Below are positions 54,557 to 63,541 of a DNA stretch of 64,000 nucleotides, in pieces. Location of the stretch: assembly GCF_014651675.1 (NCBI RefSeq), contig NZ_BMXI01000009.1, forward strand, positions 62,001-126,000, given 5' to 3'. This stretch comes from Roseibacillus persicicus. Its GTDB lineage: Bacteria; Verrucomicrobiota; Verrucomicrobiia; Verrucomicrobiales; Akkermansiaceae. The notes below the pieces were generated by a model, which saw only the letters and a program-made list of their open reading frames with translations, did no database searches and was not told where the DNA came from. The translations under genes were made by a program, and so were the position numbers. How positions within the stretch are numbered: position 1 is the stretch's first letter; the number at the start of each line of letters is the position of its first letter.

Positions 54557-55120
54557 TCAGAGCCGGAGGGTGCCGAGGGGGTGCTCTGCTAGATCGAGTT
54601 CTTCCACAATGTGGAAGAGGAGAATGAGAGAAGCCGCAGCATCGAAGAGCGCGTCGTGCCAGTCGCGTCCGGGGACCAGTTCGCGCAATCGGGGGGTCAG
54701 GCCAAGAGCGTCACAGAGGCCCCCGAGGCGGTGGGACTCGGCCTGGGGATAGACCTTGCGCGCGAGCTTGAGGGTATCGAGCCAAGGACCAAAGGGATGG
54801 CCGGGCAGGGAGGCGAGAAAGCGTTTTTCGGTCCCGTGGGCATGCGCCACGAGGGGGCAATTGCCGAGGTGTTGCTTTAAGGTGGGATAAAGTTGCAGCA
54901 AGGTCGGTGCTCCTGCCAACTGAGCATCAGTGATGCCGTGAACGCGTTGAGCTCCGCGCGTGACAGGGCGGTCGATGGCGAGAAAGCTGTCGTAGAGAAC
55001 CGGTTGCTCGCCCAGACGCCCTGTAGCAATTCCGATTTGAATGGGTACGTCAGGCTTGTCGGGCACGGCTCCGGCAGCCTCGAAGTCCAAGGCTGCGAAG
55101 GTGGTCTCGGCAATCGTCAT
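54557..55120 (-). CDS. 3'-5' exonuclease (DnaQ-like)
   Basis: A 187-residue exonuclease of the DEDDh family. Exo I is ALDFEAAG with Asp12 and Glu14, VHGITDAQLAGAP is the conserved stretch before Exo II, LVAHAHGTEKRFL the Exo II region, and HDALFDA the Exo III His/Asp. ATG 55120 is chosen, since it brings the DxE motif to the usual distance from the N-terminus. It may be a proofreading or repair exonuclease. Confidence 0.83.
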   Translation of the reverse strand: MTIAETTFAALDFEAAGAVPDKPDVPIQIGIATGRLGEQPVLYDSFLAIDRPVTRGAQRVHGITDAQLAGAPTLLQLYPTLKQHLGNCPLVAHAHGTEKRFLASLPGHPFGPWLDTLKLARKVYPQAESHRLGGLCDALGLTPRLRELVPGRDWHDALFDAAASLILLFHIVEELDLAEHPLGTLRL

Positions 55121-55231
55121 GAGAGGTGATCTTCTGTCATGAGCCCGCTGTTTGACCAAGGTTTTCCCCGCCATCAGAACGCGAATCCTATTTTTTTGAG
55201 TAATCGGGGGATCTGTCTCGTAGTTCTGTCC

Positions 55232-57073
55232 ATGACTATCCGCAAAACCGTCCTTACTGCTCTTGTTTTAGGTTCTTCCTTGGGATTTGCTGAGCAAGTC
55301 TTGGTGGAAGCCGAATCTTTGAGCGAGCGTGGGAACTGGAAGTTAGATACGCAGTTCATTGAGTTAATGGGGTCGCCTTATTTGTTGGCCCACGGATTGG
55401 GGGAGCCGGTTGGCGAGGCGACGGGTAAGTTCTCGCTCGGAGATGGGGGAGAGTATCAGGTGTGGGTGCGGACCGTGGACTGGTCCGAGCAATCAGGTCG
55501 GGCCGGAGGAGCGGGTCAGTTCGAGCTGCTGATTGACGGGAAGAAGGTTGGCGAAAATCTGGGTGCCGGGGAGCCGACCTGGAATTGGGAGTCGGTGGGG
55601 AAAGTGAATTTAGAGGAGGGGGAGCGCACGATTGCGGTGAACGATTTGACGGGATTCGATGGCCGCATTGACGCCATTTATCTCACCAACGAGAAGGATT
55701 CGGAGCCGACCAACGATTCTGCTATTTTGCCCGAGTGGCGTCGTGAACTGTTAGGCTTGGACGAAGAGCCGACTGAGGCCGGGAAGTTTGACCTGGTTGT
55801 TGTGGGGGGCGGCTATGGAGGCTTGGGTACGGCGATTTCTGCTGCTCGTAATGGATGCCAAGTGGCTCTCATCGAAAGCCGGGAAATGTTGGGAGGGAAT
55901 GGCTCCTCGGAGATTCGAGTTTGGGCGAAGGGGGACTTTCCGCCGTCCGACTACCCGTTGGCCGATATTGTCAAAGAGTTCATGGATGAAGCCAAGGCTT
56001 CGCCCGCACCGGCGGAAGAGTTTGGTGATGCGAAGAAGGCTGCGGTGGTGAAGGCCGAGGGCAACATCACACTCTTTCTCAATCAACATGCCTTCGCGGT
56101 TGAGATGGAGGGCGAGGAGATCGCGGCGGTTCATGGGCTGGATACTCAGACCAGCGAGGTTCGACGTTTTAGCGCTCCGCTCTTTGCCGACTGCACGGGA
56201 CATGGCTGGATTGCCGACAAGGCCGGAGCGGATACTCAAATGGAAGAGAAAGGCCGCATGGGAATGAGTAACATGTGGATGTGGGGCAACGGGAAGGAAC
56301 CGGTTGCTTTCCCTCAGAAGGACTGGATGCTCGAGCTAACTGAGAAAGACTTTCCGTTCCCAGTTCGCTTTCATGGCCAGTGGTTCTGGGAAGGGGGCTT
56401 CGACCAGCACCCGATTCAGGACTTGGAGAAGATTCGCGACTGGAACTTGATTGCGGTTTATAGCGCCTGGAATGCGATGAAAAATGGTGGTGCCTATGCC
56501 AAGAGAGATCCCAAGAAGAAAGAATTTGCGAATGCAGAGTTGAGCTGGCTGGCCCACATCGGTGGCACTCGCGAGACCCAACAGGTGCTGGGGGACGTCA
56601 TTCTAACAGAGGAAGATATTGTGAGCGGGAAGGAGTTTCCTGACGCCTGCGTGCTGACCACTTGGTCCATTGACTTGCACTATCCGAACCAGACTTACGC
56701 GAAAGGCGCACCCGAGAATCCCTATATCTCCAGAGCGGTTCACAATCGGGCGGTGGATCGTAAGATCGGTTACGCCATCCCTTATCGCTGTTTCTATTCT
56801 CGCAACGTGCCCAACCTGTTCACTGCTGGTCGCAATATTAGTGTGACCCACGAAGCTCTTGGGACGACTCGGGTGATGAATACCATCGGCATGATGGGAG
56901 TGGTGGTTGGAAAGGCGGCTGCGATTTGCACCGTGAAGGATTCAACGCCTCGCGAAGTCTACGAAGATTATTTGCCCGAGCTGAAGTTCCTCATGCTTCA
57001 GCCCGGGGAGAACCGTTACGCGACCATCGAGGAACTTGAGAAGGCCCTCGAAGCTGCCGACAAAGCCAGCTGA
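55232..57073 (+). CDS. Secreted FAD-dependent oxidoreductase
   Basis: A 613-residue protein with a signal peptide (MTIRKTVLTALVLGSSLGFA). Residues about 22-150 form a carbohydrate-binding-like beta sandwich (GGEYQVWVRTVDWSEQSGRA). The FAD domain (PF12831 type) starts at 185 with VVVGGGYGGLGTAISAARNG, the GGGYGG loop at 192-197, followed by EMLGGNGSSEIRVW and a C-terminal RNISVTHEALGTTRVMNT. The family often acts on carbohydrates in PVC bacteria. The ATG 55232 is preferred to 55139, which overlaps the divergent gene's upstream region. Confidence 0.82.
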   Translation: MTIRKTVLTALVLGSSLGFAEQVLVEAESLSERGNWKLDTQFIELMGSPYLLAHGLGEPVGEATGKFSLGDGGEYQVWVRTVDWSEQSGRAGGAGQFELLIDGKKVGENLGAGEPTWNWESVGKVNLEEGERTIAVNDLTGFDGRIDAIYLTNEKDSEPTNDSAILPEWRRELLGLDEEPTEAGKFDLVVVGGGYGGLGTAISAARNGCQVALIESREMLGGNGSSEIRVWAKGDFPPSDYPLADIVKEFMDEAKASPAPAEEFGDAKKAAVVKAEGNITLFLNQHAFAVEMEGEEIAAVHGLDTQTSEVRRFSAPLFADCTGHGWIADKAGADTQMEEKGRMGMSNMWMWGNGKEPVAFPQKDWMLELTEKDFPFPVRFHGQWFWEGGFDQHPIQDLEKIRDWNLIAVYSAWNAMKNGGAYAKRDPKKKEFANAELSWLAHIGGTRETQQVLGDVILTEEDIVSGKEFPDACVLTTWSIDLHYPNQTYAKGAPENPYISRAVHNRAVDRKIGYAIPYRCFYSRNVPNLFTAGRNISVTHEALGTTRVMNTIGMMGVVVGKAAAICTVKDSTPREVYEDYLPELKFLMLQPGENRYATIEELEKALEAADKAS

Positions 57074-57212
57074 GTCAAAACGACTTCCGGAAAAGTGATT
57101 GATCGAAAACGGCAGCTCTTTGTCAAAATGGAGCACGACCTAGTGAAGTTTCGTCGATGCGGGAAATTGAATTGTCGGATCTCAGTCGAGAAGGAACACT
57201 GGCACGCTCGCA

Positions 57213-58808
57213 ATGAAACGTAACCAACTCTTCATCTGGGCTCTGACTTCCGCGTTGGCGGGTTTTCTCTTCGGTTTTGATACCGTCGTTATTTCAGGGG
57301 CGGAGAAAACGATTCAGGATCTGTGGGACCTGAGCGGCTCCCAGCATGGTCTCGCTCTTTCGGCCGCCCTATGGGGGACGGTCCTGGGATCGATGTTCGG
57401 GGGGTGGCCCGCCAATCGATTCGGGCGAAAGGGGACGCTTCTTTGGATCGGAATCCTTTACTTTGTCTCCGCAATTTGGTCGGCGCTTTCCAATGACCTC
57501 ATCCCCTTCGCCATCGCTCGTTTCATTGGTGGGGTCGGGGTCGGGATCTCCACGGTGGTGGGCCCGATGTATATCTCGGAAATCGCTCCGGCGGAAAAGC
57601 GGGGACGCCTGACCGGGATGTTCCAGTTCAACATCGTGTTCGGGATTCTAGTGGCCTTTTTCTCCAATTGGTTGATTGGGAAGGCTCTGGATGAAACCGC
57701 CTGGCGCTGGATGCTGGGGGTGGAGGCGATTCCGGCCGTGATCTATGCCGTGATGTGTCTCCGCATTCCGGAAAGTCCCCGCTGGCTCATCACTCAAAAG
57801 GGCGACCGGGCAGAGGGCAAGCGCGTGCTGGGGCTCTCGCGACCTGAGGCCACGGAGGAAGAGCTGGAGGCGCTGGTCCACGAGATCGAATCCCATAGTG
57901 GAGCAGAAGCCAAGACCGGCAAGATTCCCTTCAAACGCCTGCGCATTCCTCTCATTCTCGCGTTCCTGATCGCGTTTTTCAATCAGCTCTCGGGCATCAA
58001 CGTGATTCTCTATTTTGCTCCCCGCTTGCTGGGGTTGGCTGGAATCGAGGATCCGCTGGCTGCTTCGATTTGGCTGGGGATCGTGAACCTGATTTTTACT
58101 TTCGTGGGGCTTTATCTGATCGACCGCCTGGGACGCAAGAGTCTGCTCTTTATTGGTTCTATTGGTTACATCGTCTCGTTAGGCGTTTGCGCCTGGGCCT
58201 TTCTGAGCTTCCCGGGGTTCAAGGTCGTATCGACCGCTATCGACTATCAGGGGGCGGCCGAAAAGGTGGAGAAACTGGCGGTCGCCGAGCGCACGGTGAC
58301 GCAGGAAGAGAAAGAGTCTGCTGCAGAGGCCCTGAAAAGCACGGGAGAAGCGCTGGTGGCGGCAACCAACTTGCCCAACTATGAGGGAGAGAAGCTGGAG
58401 GCGTTGAAAAGCCCGGGCACTGTGGAAGCGATCCAAATTGCGGACAACGCGAAGAAGGATGCGTCGAAGGTTCTGGGTGGGTTGAGTCTACTGGTTCTCG
58501 TTTGCCTACTGGGTTTCATCGCGTCGCATGCCATGGGGCAGGGGGCGGTGATTTGGGTCTTCATTGCCGAGATTTTTCCAAATGCGTTTCGCGCCGCCGG
58601 TCAATCCTTTGGGTGTGCCACTCACTGGGTTTTTGCAGCGCTGTTGTCCCAGCTCTTTCCCATTGCGATTGGGAAATTTGACGCCGGATTCATCTTCGGA
58701 TTCTTCGCCTTTATGATGGTCCTGCAGTTGCTGTGGGTGTTGGTGATGGTTCCCGAGACCAAGGGAGTCCCGCTGGAAGAGATGGAGAAAAAGCTCGGCA
58801 TTTCCTAG
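57213..58808 (+). CDS. Sugar porter (MFS) with a long periplasmic insertion
   Basis: A 531-residue proton-coupled sugar transporter. Signatures are FGFDTVVISGAEKTI, NRFGRKGTLLW (motif A), RFIGGVGVGIS, PESPRWLI and FNQLSGINVILYFAP, which carries the substrate-binding Gln/Asn set of XylE/GLUT proteins. PETKG is at the end. About 88 residues (333-420; Glu/Ala/Lys-rich) are inserted between the ninth and tenth helices, beyond the usual 460-480 length. A xylose role is possible given xylAB elsewhere in the window, but glucose or another sugar is equally compatible. Its stop overlaps the next gene's start. Confidence 0.88.
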   Translation: MKRNQLFIWALTSALAGFLFGFDTVVISGAEKTIQDLWDLSGSQHGLALSAALWGTVLGSMFGGWPANRFGRKGTLLWIGILYFVSAIWSALSNDLIPFAIARFIGGVGVGISTVVGPMYISEIAPAEKRGRLTGMFQFNIVFGILVAFFSNWLIGKALDETAWRWMLGVEAIPAVIYAVMCLRIPESPRWLITQKGDRAEGKRVLGLSRPEATEEELEALVHEIESHSGAEAKTGKIPFKRLRIPLILAFLIAFFNQLSGINVILYFAPRLLGLAGIEDPLAASIWLGIVNLIFTFVGLYLIDRLGRKSLLFIGSIGYIVSLGVCAWAFLSFPGFKVVSTAIDYQGAAEKVEKLAVAERTVTQEEKESAAEALKSTGEALVAATNLPNYEGEKLEALKSPGTVEAIQIADNAKKDASKVLGGLSLLVLVCLLGFIASHAMGQGAVIWVFIAEIFPNAFRAAGQSFGCATHWVFAALLSQLFPIAIGKFDAGFIFGFFAFMMVLQLLWVLVMVPETKGVPLEEMEKKLGIS

Positions 58809-60478
58809 TGGAGAGAGCAACCGCAAGAACAAGAAAGGGATGGGTCGGGACTTACCGGCTCGCCGTTCTTGCCGCGATTTGCGGAGCTCTATTCTACGCG
58901 ATCCAAGGGAAGGAGTCCGCGCCTTGGGAGCCTTCGCGTGTGCTTTTGGAGGCCCAAGTGGTCGTTCCCGAGGCCACTGCACTAGGCGAAGCAAAGGAAG
59001 GCCTCGTCGAGATCTTGGGCGAGGGCGAGGCGGTGTTGGGATGGGTGACGATGACCAGTCCGGCTTCCGATGGGGTTGTGGGTTATTCTGGTGCGACCAA
59101 TCTACTGGTGGTCTTCGATACCGCAGGGGCCATTCAGGGGATGCGCGTTCTGGACTCAGCCGACACCGAAAGCCATCTCATTCGCATTGAGCGGGAAGCT
59201 GATTTCTGGAAGCAATGGAGGGGGCGCAGGGCCAGTGAGAGTCCAAGCGAACCGGTGGTGGTGAGTGGCGCGACCCTGACTAGCGAGGCCATTGCCAAAG
59301 CGATGCGAGCCCGCTTCTTGGGGGAGTCGGATGCGGGGTTCTACGATCAAGAGCCAAGTCTTTCCCTCATTCAGGAAAGCAATGATGAGGTGGAGCGACT
59401 ACGATTTGTTCCAGAGCGGCGGGGAAGCTACGAGTTGTTAGATGGGGCTGGTCAGCGAGTGGGCTACCTGCTGCGAAGCGGCAATCGCGCGGGACAAGCC
59501 CGGGGCTTCAATGCCACGCAGGACGTCTGGGTCCTGCTGGATGCGCGGGGAGAAACGGTGGAGGATGTCCGCCTGCAGGGAACACGTGACAACGAGCCTT
59601 ACATCCTGGATGTCCAAGAGGAGCTCAAGTGGACGGAGGCCTATCGGGGAAAGGTAGTTTCGGAGTTGGCCTCGGACCCAAGGGGTGGTGACCTGATTTT
59701 TCCGGTTAGTGGAGCGACGGTGACGGCGGGTTCCATCGCCGAGACGGTGAGGGGCCTACTACGCGAATGGCAGCGCGAGCCGACAAAGACATCATGGTGG
59801 CAGGGGCGTGATTGGTCGGTGGTCGCTTGGATGGCTCTTGCGCTGGGCTTGGGATGGAGCCGATGGAAGGGACGCAAGTGGGTGCGCTGGGTGACGGAGG
59901 CTACCGCCATCGCAGTCGGAGGTTTGTGGCTGGGGGTGATGATTGGCATGGGCTCGCTGGTGGGATGGAGTCGGGGTGGGCTCCCTTGGGAAAGTTTTCC
60001 GGGCTTGGTGTTGGTGGCAGCGGTGGCGGTCTTGGTGCCCGTAACCACGGGGAAAAATGCCTACTGCGCCCGGTTGTGCGCCCACGGAGCGGCGCAGGGC
60101 ATTCTCTTTCGATTGACCAAGTGGCGCTGGGTGCCGGGAGCGCGCACCCATCGGGGCTTGAAGAGTCTGCGGTGGTTGCTTCTAACGGCAGTGGTGTTAT
60201 TGGCCGCGATGGGACTGCGACGAGACTTTTCGGCGGTGGAACCCTTTGATGTCTGGAGTGTCGGTTTTTATGCCCTTATCCCCAGTGTGATTTGGGTTCT
60301 TGGACTTGTTCTGTCTCTCTTTGTTCCGAAAGCCTACTGTAAATACGGATGCCCGACAGGCTACCTGTTAGAGCATCTCACGGCCAGTCGGGGGCGATTT
60401 CAGCCAAGGGATGGTTGGGCCGGATTGCTGGCTCTGATCGCATGGCTGGGAGTATGGGTAGCAGGGAGGATGGCTTGA
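58808..60478 (+). CDS. NosR/RnfG-like flavinylated membrane protein with 4Fe-4S motifs
   Basis: A 556-residue protein beginning at GTG 58808, which overlaps the MFS stop by one base. After one helix, two periplasmic FMN-binding domains each end in the flavin-attachment motif SGAT (Thr156 in VVSGATLTSEA, Thr304 in PVSGATVTAGS). Five or six transmembrane helices follow, then two cysteine motifs (YCARLCAHG and YCKYGCPTG) of the NapH/NosR type for iron-sulfur centres. It should move electrons across the membrane. The next gene encodes the flavin transferase that modifies SGAT threonines. Confidence 0.85.
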   Translation: MERATARTRKGWVGTYRLAVLAAICGALFYAIQGKESAPWEPSRVLLEAQVVVPEATALGEAKEGLVEILGEGEAVLGWVTMTSPASDGVVGYSGATNLLVVFDTAGAIQGMRVLDSADTESHLIRIEREADFWKQWRGRRASESPSEPVVVSGATLTSEAIAKAMRARFLGESDAGFYDQEPSLSLIQESNDEVERLRFVPERRGSYELLDGAGQRVGYLLRSGNRAGQARGFNATQDVWVLLDARGETVEDVRLQGTRDNEPYILDVQEELKWTEAYRGKVVSELASDPRGGDLIFPVSGATVTAGSIAETVRGLLREWQREPTKTSWWQGRDWSVVAWMALALGLGWSRWKGRKWVRWVTEATAIAVGGLWLGVMIGMGSLVGWSRGGLPWESFPGLVLVAAVAVLVPVTTGKNAYCARLCAHGAAQGILFRLTKWRWVPGARTHRGLKSLRWLLLTAVVLLAAMGLRRDFSAVEPFDVWSVGFYALIPSVIWVLGLVLSLFVPKAYCKYGCPTGYLLEHLTASRGRFQPRDGWAGLLALIAWLGVWVAGRMA

Positions 60479-61218
60479 AGTTCCTTTTATTGGCTGTCTT
60501 CGCAGCGCTACTTCTCTCTTGCCGACCGTCGCAGAGTGAAGCGGAACTCTCGGTGGCCCAAGGCTCTGCGATGGGGACAAGCTGGCGGTTGGTCGTTCGG
60601 GGAGGGGATGCGCCTGAGTGGCAGAGCGAAATTGAGAGTCTGTTGCTCACGCAGGAAAAGCGTTTCTCCAACTGGTCGGAGGTGAGCGAAGTCTCCCGAA
60701 TCGAGCGCGGAGAAAGCGAGATGTCATCCGAGATGCGAGATCTACTGACCCTGAGCGAACAAATCCGCGAGGCAAGCGACGGGGCCTTTGATATTGCTTG
60801 GGATGGCGGGCTGGACTTGGGCGGCGTGGCCAAAGGTTGGGCGGTCGATCGAGTGGGAGAATTGCTGGGTGAGGTTGGTCTGAGCGACTTTGTCTTCGAG
60901 CTCGGAGGGGAGATTATCGCGCGGGGAGACGGGCCTGACGGAGAGGGGTGGCAGGTGGGAGTGGAGAGTCCTGACCCGACCAGCGCAGACCTCGCCCGCA
61001 CCCTAACCCTCCACAATGAATGTCTCGCAACGAGCGGAAATTATCACCAGCCAGGCCACCTGAAAGATGGGAGAACCGGACAGCAGGTCGGTGGCGAGTT
61101 CCGCTCAGTAACGGTGGTGATGCCTACGTGTGCGGAAGCTGATGCGTGGGCGACGGCTTTGTTTGTATTGGGCGATGAGCCGTCGGGATTCGCCGGTCGG
61201 GCCTATCGGAACCGCTGA
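60475..61218 (+). CDS. apbE: FAD:protein FMN transferase (ApbE), lipoprotein
   Basis: A 247-residue enzyme that covalently attaches FMN from FAD to threonines of proteins such as the preceding NosR-like one. The start is TTG 60475 with AGGGAGG at the right spacing, overlapping the previous stop by 4 bp. The signal peptide ends in a lipobox LLSC (residue 17). Conserved blocks are QGSAMGTSWRL, LDLGGVAKGWAVDR, FELGGEI and CAEADAWATALFVLG. It is shorter than typical ApbE (about 330 residues), mainly from a compact C-terminus, but the core motifs are intact. Confidence 0.88.
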   Translation: MKFLLLAVFAALLLSCRPSQSEAELSVAQGSAMGTSWRLVVRGGDAPEWQSEIESLLLTQEKRFSNWSEVSEVSRIERGESEMSSEMRDLLTLSEQIREASDGAFDIAWDGGLDLGGVAKGWAVDRVGELLGEVGLSDFVFELGGEIIARGDGPDGEGWQVGVESPDPTSADLARTLTLHNECLATSGNYHQPGHLKDGRTGQQVGGEFRSVTVVMPTCAEADAWATALFVLGDEPSGFAGRAYRNR

Positions 61219-61228
61219 AAAAGGAGCC

Positions 61229-62554
61229 TTAGGGATGGCTCTTTTCCGTGAGGGAAATCTCTTTCTTAAGGAAGCGACAGACTCCTTGCTCGTCTTCACA
61301 CAGGGAAAAAAAGAGGACCAAGCGACTGTCTTCGTCAGGCTTACGCGAGAGGTCGGCCTCCAAAGTGCGGGCTTCGCTGGAGGTGTCTTTGCCGTTGGTG
61401 AGGGGGCTGGGTTGATCAGTCAAAAGGATCGGTTCTCCCTCTTGGGGAACCAACCAGAGGCTGGCCTCCTGCGCGTCACTCGACCAATGATTGCTGCCAG
61501 TTGGCTGCAGTCGGAGGTGCAACCTGCGCTCCTCTTTCTGATCGGTGTGCGGGATGAGGGTGACGGACACTTGCAGGGCTGTTCCTGAATCCGGTAGGCG
61601 CTGCCCTGGGTCAGGAAATGTTTTGGGTGAATCCGCTTGTTCGTTTTTTCTGCGGGGCGAAGAGACTTCGGAACCAGACGGCTCGACGAGCAATGGAAAG
61701 GGGGCTTCGTCCCGAGCTGAGATTTCCCCACGGGCCTCCTCGATCCAATTGTAGAAGGGGTAGGGCTTATCGAGGCGGGGACCGAATTGCTGGATTCGTC
61801 GTCGCCAGATGTATTGGCCGGGAACCTCTTGCAAAGCGGCCTGCCAGTGGTCGACCGCGTCTTGAAATTGGGCGCTGTCACTGGGATCGTGATCGTAGCA
61901 CCAGCGGTGCAGAACCCCGAGGTGAAAGAGGTCTGCGGGGCTCGCCTTGTTGGCCTCAACGACCTTCCGATAGGAGGCCATCGCTTCTTTGACCTCGGCA
62001 ATTTTTCCGCTTTGCAGGGCTTTCAGCGCCTGTTCGATGTGAGGCGCTCGTGCGGGTGGCTGACTGCTTCGTTTGGTCTCGGGATAATCGGTTTCGAGGA
62101 AGGTTGCGAGGTCTTGGGGCTTGGGTCGGAGGTAGCGAATGACGCCACTTTCATCGACCAGGAGAGTGATGGGTACTGCGGTTACTCCCAAGACGTTCAA
62201 GGGATCCATCAGCACGGGAAAGTCCATTTTCTTCCACTGCAGGAAGAGCGCCATGCGGTCGCCATATTGCTCTGGCGCAATGCCAAAGACTTGCAACTTT
62301 CCGTCCGCGACGAGGTTCTTCGTTCTGTCGTGCCACCCGGGCACGTGCTTGCGACAACCTGCTCACCAGGAGGCAAAGAAGTGGACGAGCGATTTTTTGC
62401 CGAGAAAGGAGTCGGTGCTCAGGGCGCTGTGGTCCGTTGCGGTTGGCAGGGTGAGGGAGGGAAACGGTTGGCCCGGGGAGAGGTTAGCTTCTTGCGCGTT
62501 GAGACTCAGGAGGCTGAGCAGAAGAAGCCCGATCGTGGTCAGTTTCGTTCGCAT
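61229..62554 (-). CDS. Secreted thioredoxin-like protein with in-frame TGA (candidate selenocysteine)
   Basis: From ATG 62554 the frame encodes a signal peptide (MRTKLTTIGLLLLSLLSLNA) and a redoxin domain. At residue 64 (62363-62365) a TGA interrupts the active site, giving FFASW-(TGA)-AGCRKHVPGW where family members have W-C-x-x-C. The frame then continues without a break for 377 codons. The rest of the thioredoxin fold is intact (FPVLMDPLNVLGVTAVPITL with the cis-proline), followed by a TPR-like helical region and a beta-rich C-terminus. Reading TGA as selenocysteine gives 441 residues. It overlaps the upstream ATPase gene by 71 bp. A one-base change from TGC/TGT is the alternative. Confidence 0.75.
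62326..62356 (-). promoter_or_regulatory. Candidate bacterial SECIS hairpin
   Basis: Immediately after the in-frame TGA (minus strand), TGTCG (nt 7-11) can pair with CGACA (nt 33-37) and TGCC with GGCA around the loop CGGGT (nt 24-28). The apical loop starts 24 nt past the TGA, inside the 16-37 nt window of bacterial SECIS elements, with G as its second base as expected. An 8-nt bulge on the 5' side makes the fold less than ideal. Confidence 0.45.
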
Positions 62555-63122
62555 AGTTGTCGTAGAGACTAAGCCAGAGTTCCCGCAAGTTCCCATTCTT
62601 TTTCCGGAAAATGGCGGGAAGACTCTCGTGCAGTTCGCGGGAAGCTGCGGGTTCGATTTTTTCTAACAGGGTCTGGGCCAGCAGGGGATCGCTTTTGAGA
62701 TGGAGAAGGGTGGGAAGACGGGAAAGGTGATGACGGGCCGCGAGGTAGCCACCCAGGGTGAGGCTCAATTTGCGCAAAGCCTTCCGCTCGGAACCAGCAA
62801 GGTGCCCCTCGCCATCGACAAAGAGAATGACATCCTGTTGACCGCGAATGGACTCTAACAGTTGTCGCTGTTCCTGATCGAGTTGTCGTGAATCCCGGTG
62901 GAGGAAAAGGCGTTCCACTCGGAAGCGGGGTTGCAGGCGCTGGGCAAAGGCATCGAGAAAAGTGGTTTTTCCGCTGCCGTGATGTCCTCGCACTGCCGCC
63001 CTGCGGGAAAGCTTTTCCCAACGACTCTCGATGGCCTCCCACGTGGTGCCCGAGAGAGTGGGATCGAAGGGGAGCCGTCGTTGAATTCGGTCGGGAGCGA
63101 AAGGATTGAGGTGGGCCTTCAT
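62484..63122 (-). CDS. P-loop ATPase of unknown role
   Basis: A 212-residue protein with Walker A GHHGSGKT at 46-53 and Walker B VILFVDGEG at about 98-106. It then has a helical part (GSERKALRKLSLTLGGYLAARHHLSR). The arrangement suggests an AAA/STAND-type or Adenylate-kinase-like NTPase; I cannot place it in a family. Its start overlaps the upstream arrestin-like gene by 4 bp, and its end overlaps the thioredoxin-like gene by 71 bp, so the genes form an operon. Confidence 0.65.
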   Translation of the reverse strand: MKAHLNPFAPDRIQRRLPFDPTLSGTTWEAIESRWEKLSRRAAVRGHHGSGKTTFLDAFAQRLQPRFRVERLFLHRDSRQLDQEQRQLLESIRGQQDVILFVDGEGHLAGSERKALRKLSLTLGGYLAARHHLSRLPTLLHLKSDPLLAQTLLEKIEPAASRELHESLPAIFRKKNGNLRELWLSLYDNYANETDHDRASSAQPPESQRARS

Positions 63123-63541
63123 GAATTCCTCTCGACCGAGAAAATGGCGACCTTTCCCTTGGGAGTGGAGTCCTTGAGAGCCTCGAGTTGCATCTCTTCC
63201 CCGCTGGGAGAAAGGAGAAAGGGCACGAGGTCGAGGGATTGCTCTTTCTCATCCACCACCTCCACGGCCCACGCCAGCGTAATCAGCTTACCCGCGAAGC
63301 TGTAGGGCGCGGGCGGGAGTTTCCATGCGAAGGGAACGAGCGAGTCGTGGGGGCTGATTTCCTGCCGGTGAAGAACCTTGGCCTCCTCGTCGCCACGTCC
63401 TCGGGTGAACCAAAAGACGCGCAATTCCATCTTCTTGGCCGGGAGAGATCCGGTGATGCGCACCCGGCCGGTGAGTTCTTGAAACGGTTGGTGGTGAAAG
63501 TGATCGAGCTCGATCTCGACGCCTGGGGATGGTGTGCTCAT
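63119..63541 (-). CDS. Arrestin-like beta-sandwich protein
   Basis: A 140-residue protein with a strand pattern like a single arrestin/Spo0M lobe: EIELDHFHHQPFQELTGRVR, then KKMELRVFWFTRGRGDEE and FAGKLITLAWAVEVV. It lacks a signal peptide. It overlaps both its neighbours by 4 bp (ATGA). With an upstream membrane protein and a downstream ATPase it probably forms one complex. Function unknown. Confidence 0.6.
   Translation of the reverse strand: MSTPSPGVEIELDHFHHQPFQELTGRVRITGSLPAKKMELRVFWFTRGRGDEEAKVLHRQEISPHDSLVPFAWKLPPAPYSFAGKLITLAWAVEVVDEKEQSLDLVPFLLSPSGEEMQLEALKDSTPKGKVAIFSVERNS

Noticed and set aside
61229-62344. Treating the 371-residue frame after the TGA as an independent gene from GTG 62344
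   Set aside because: It would start in the middle of a thioredoxin fold, just after the active site, and lacks the signal peptide encoded upstream in the same frame.
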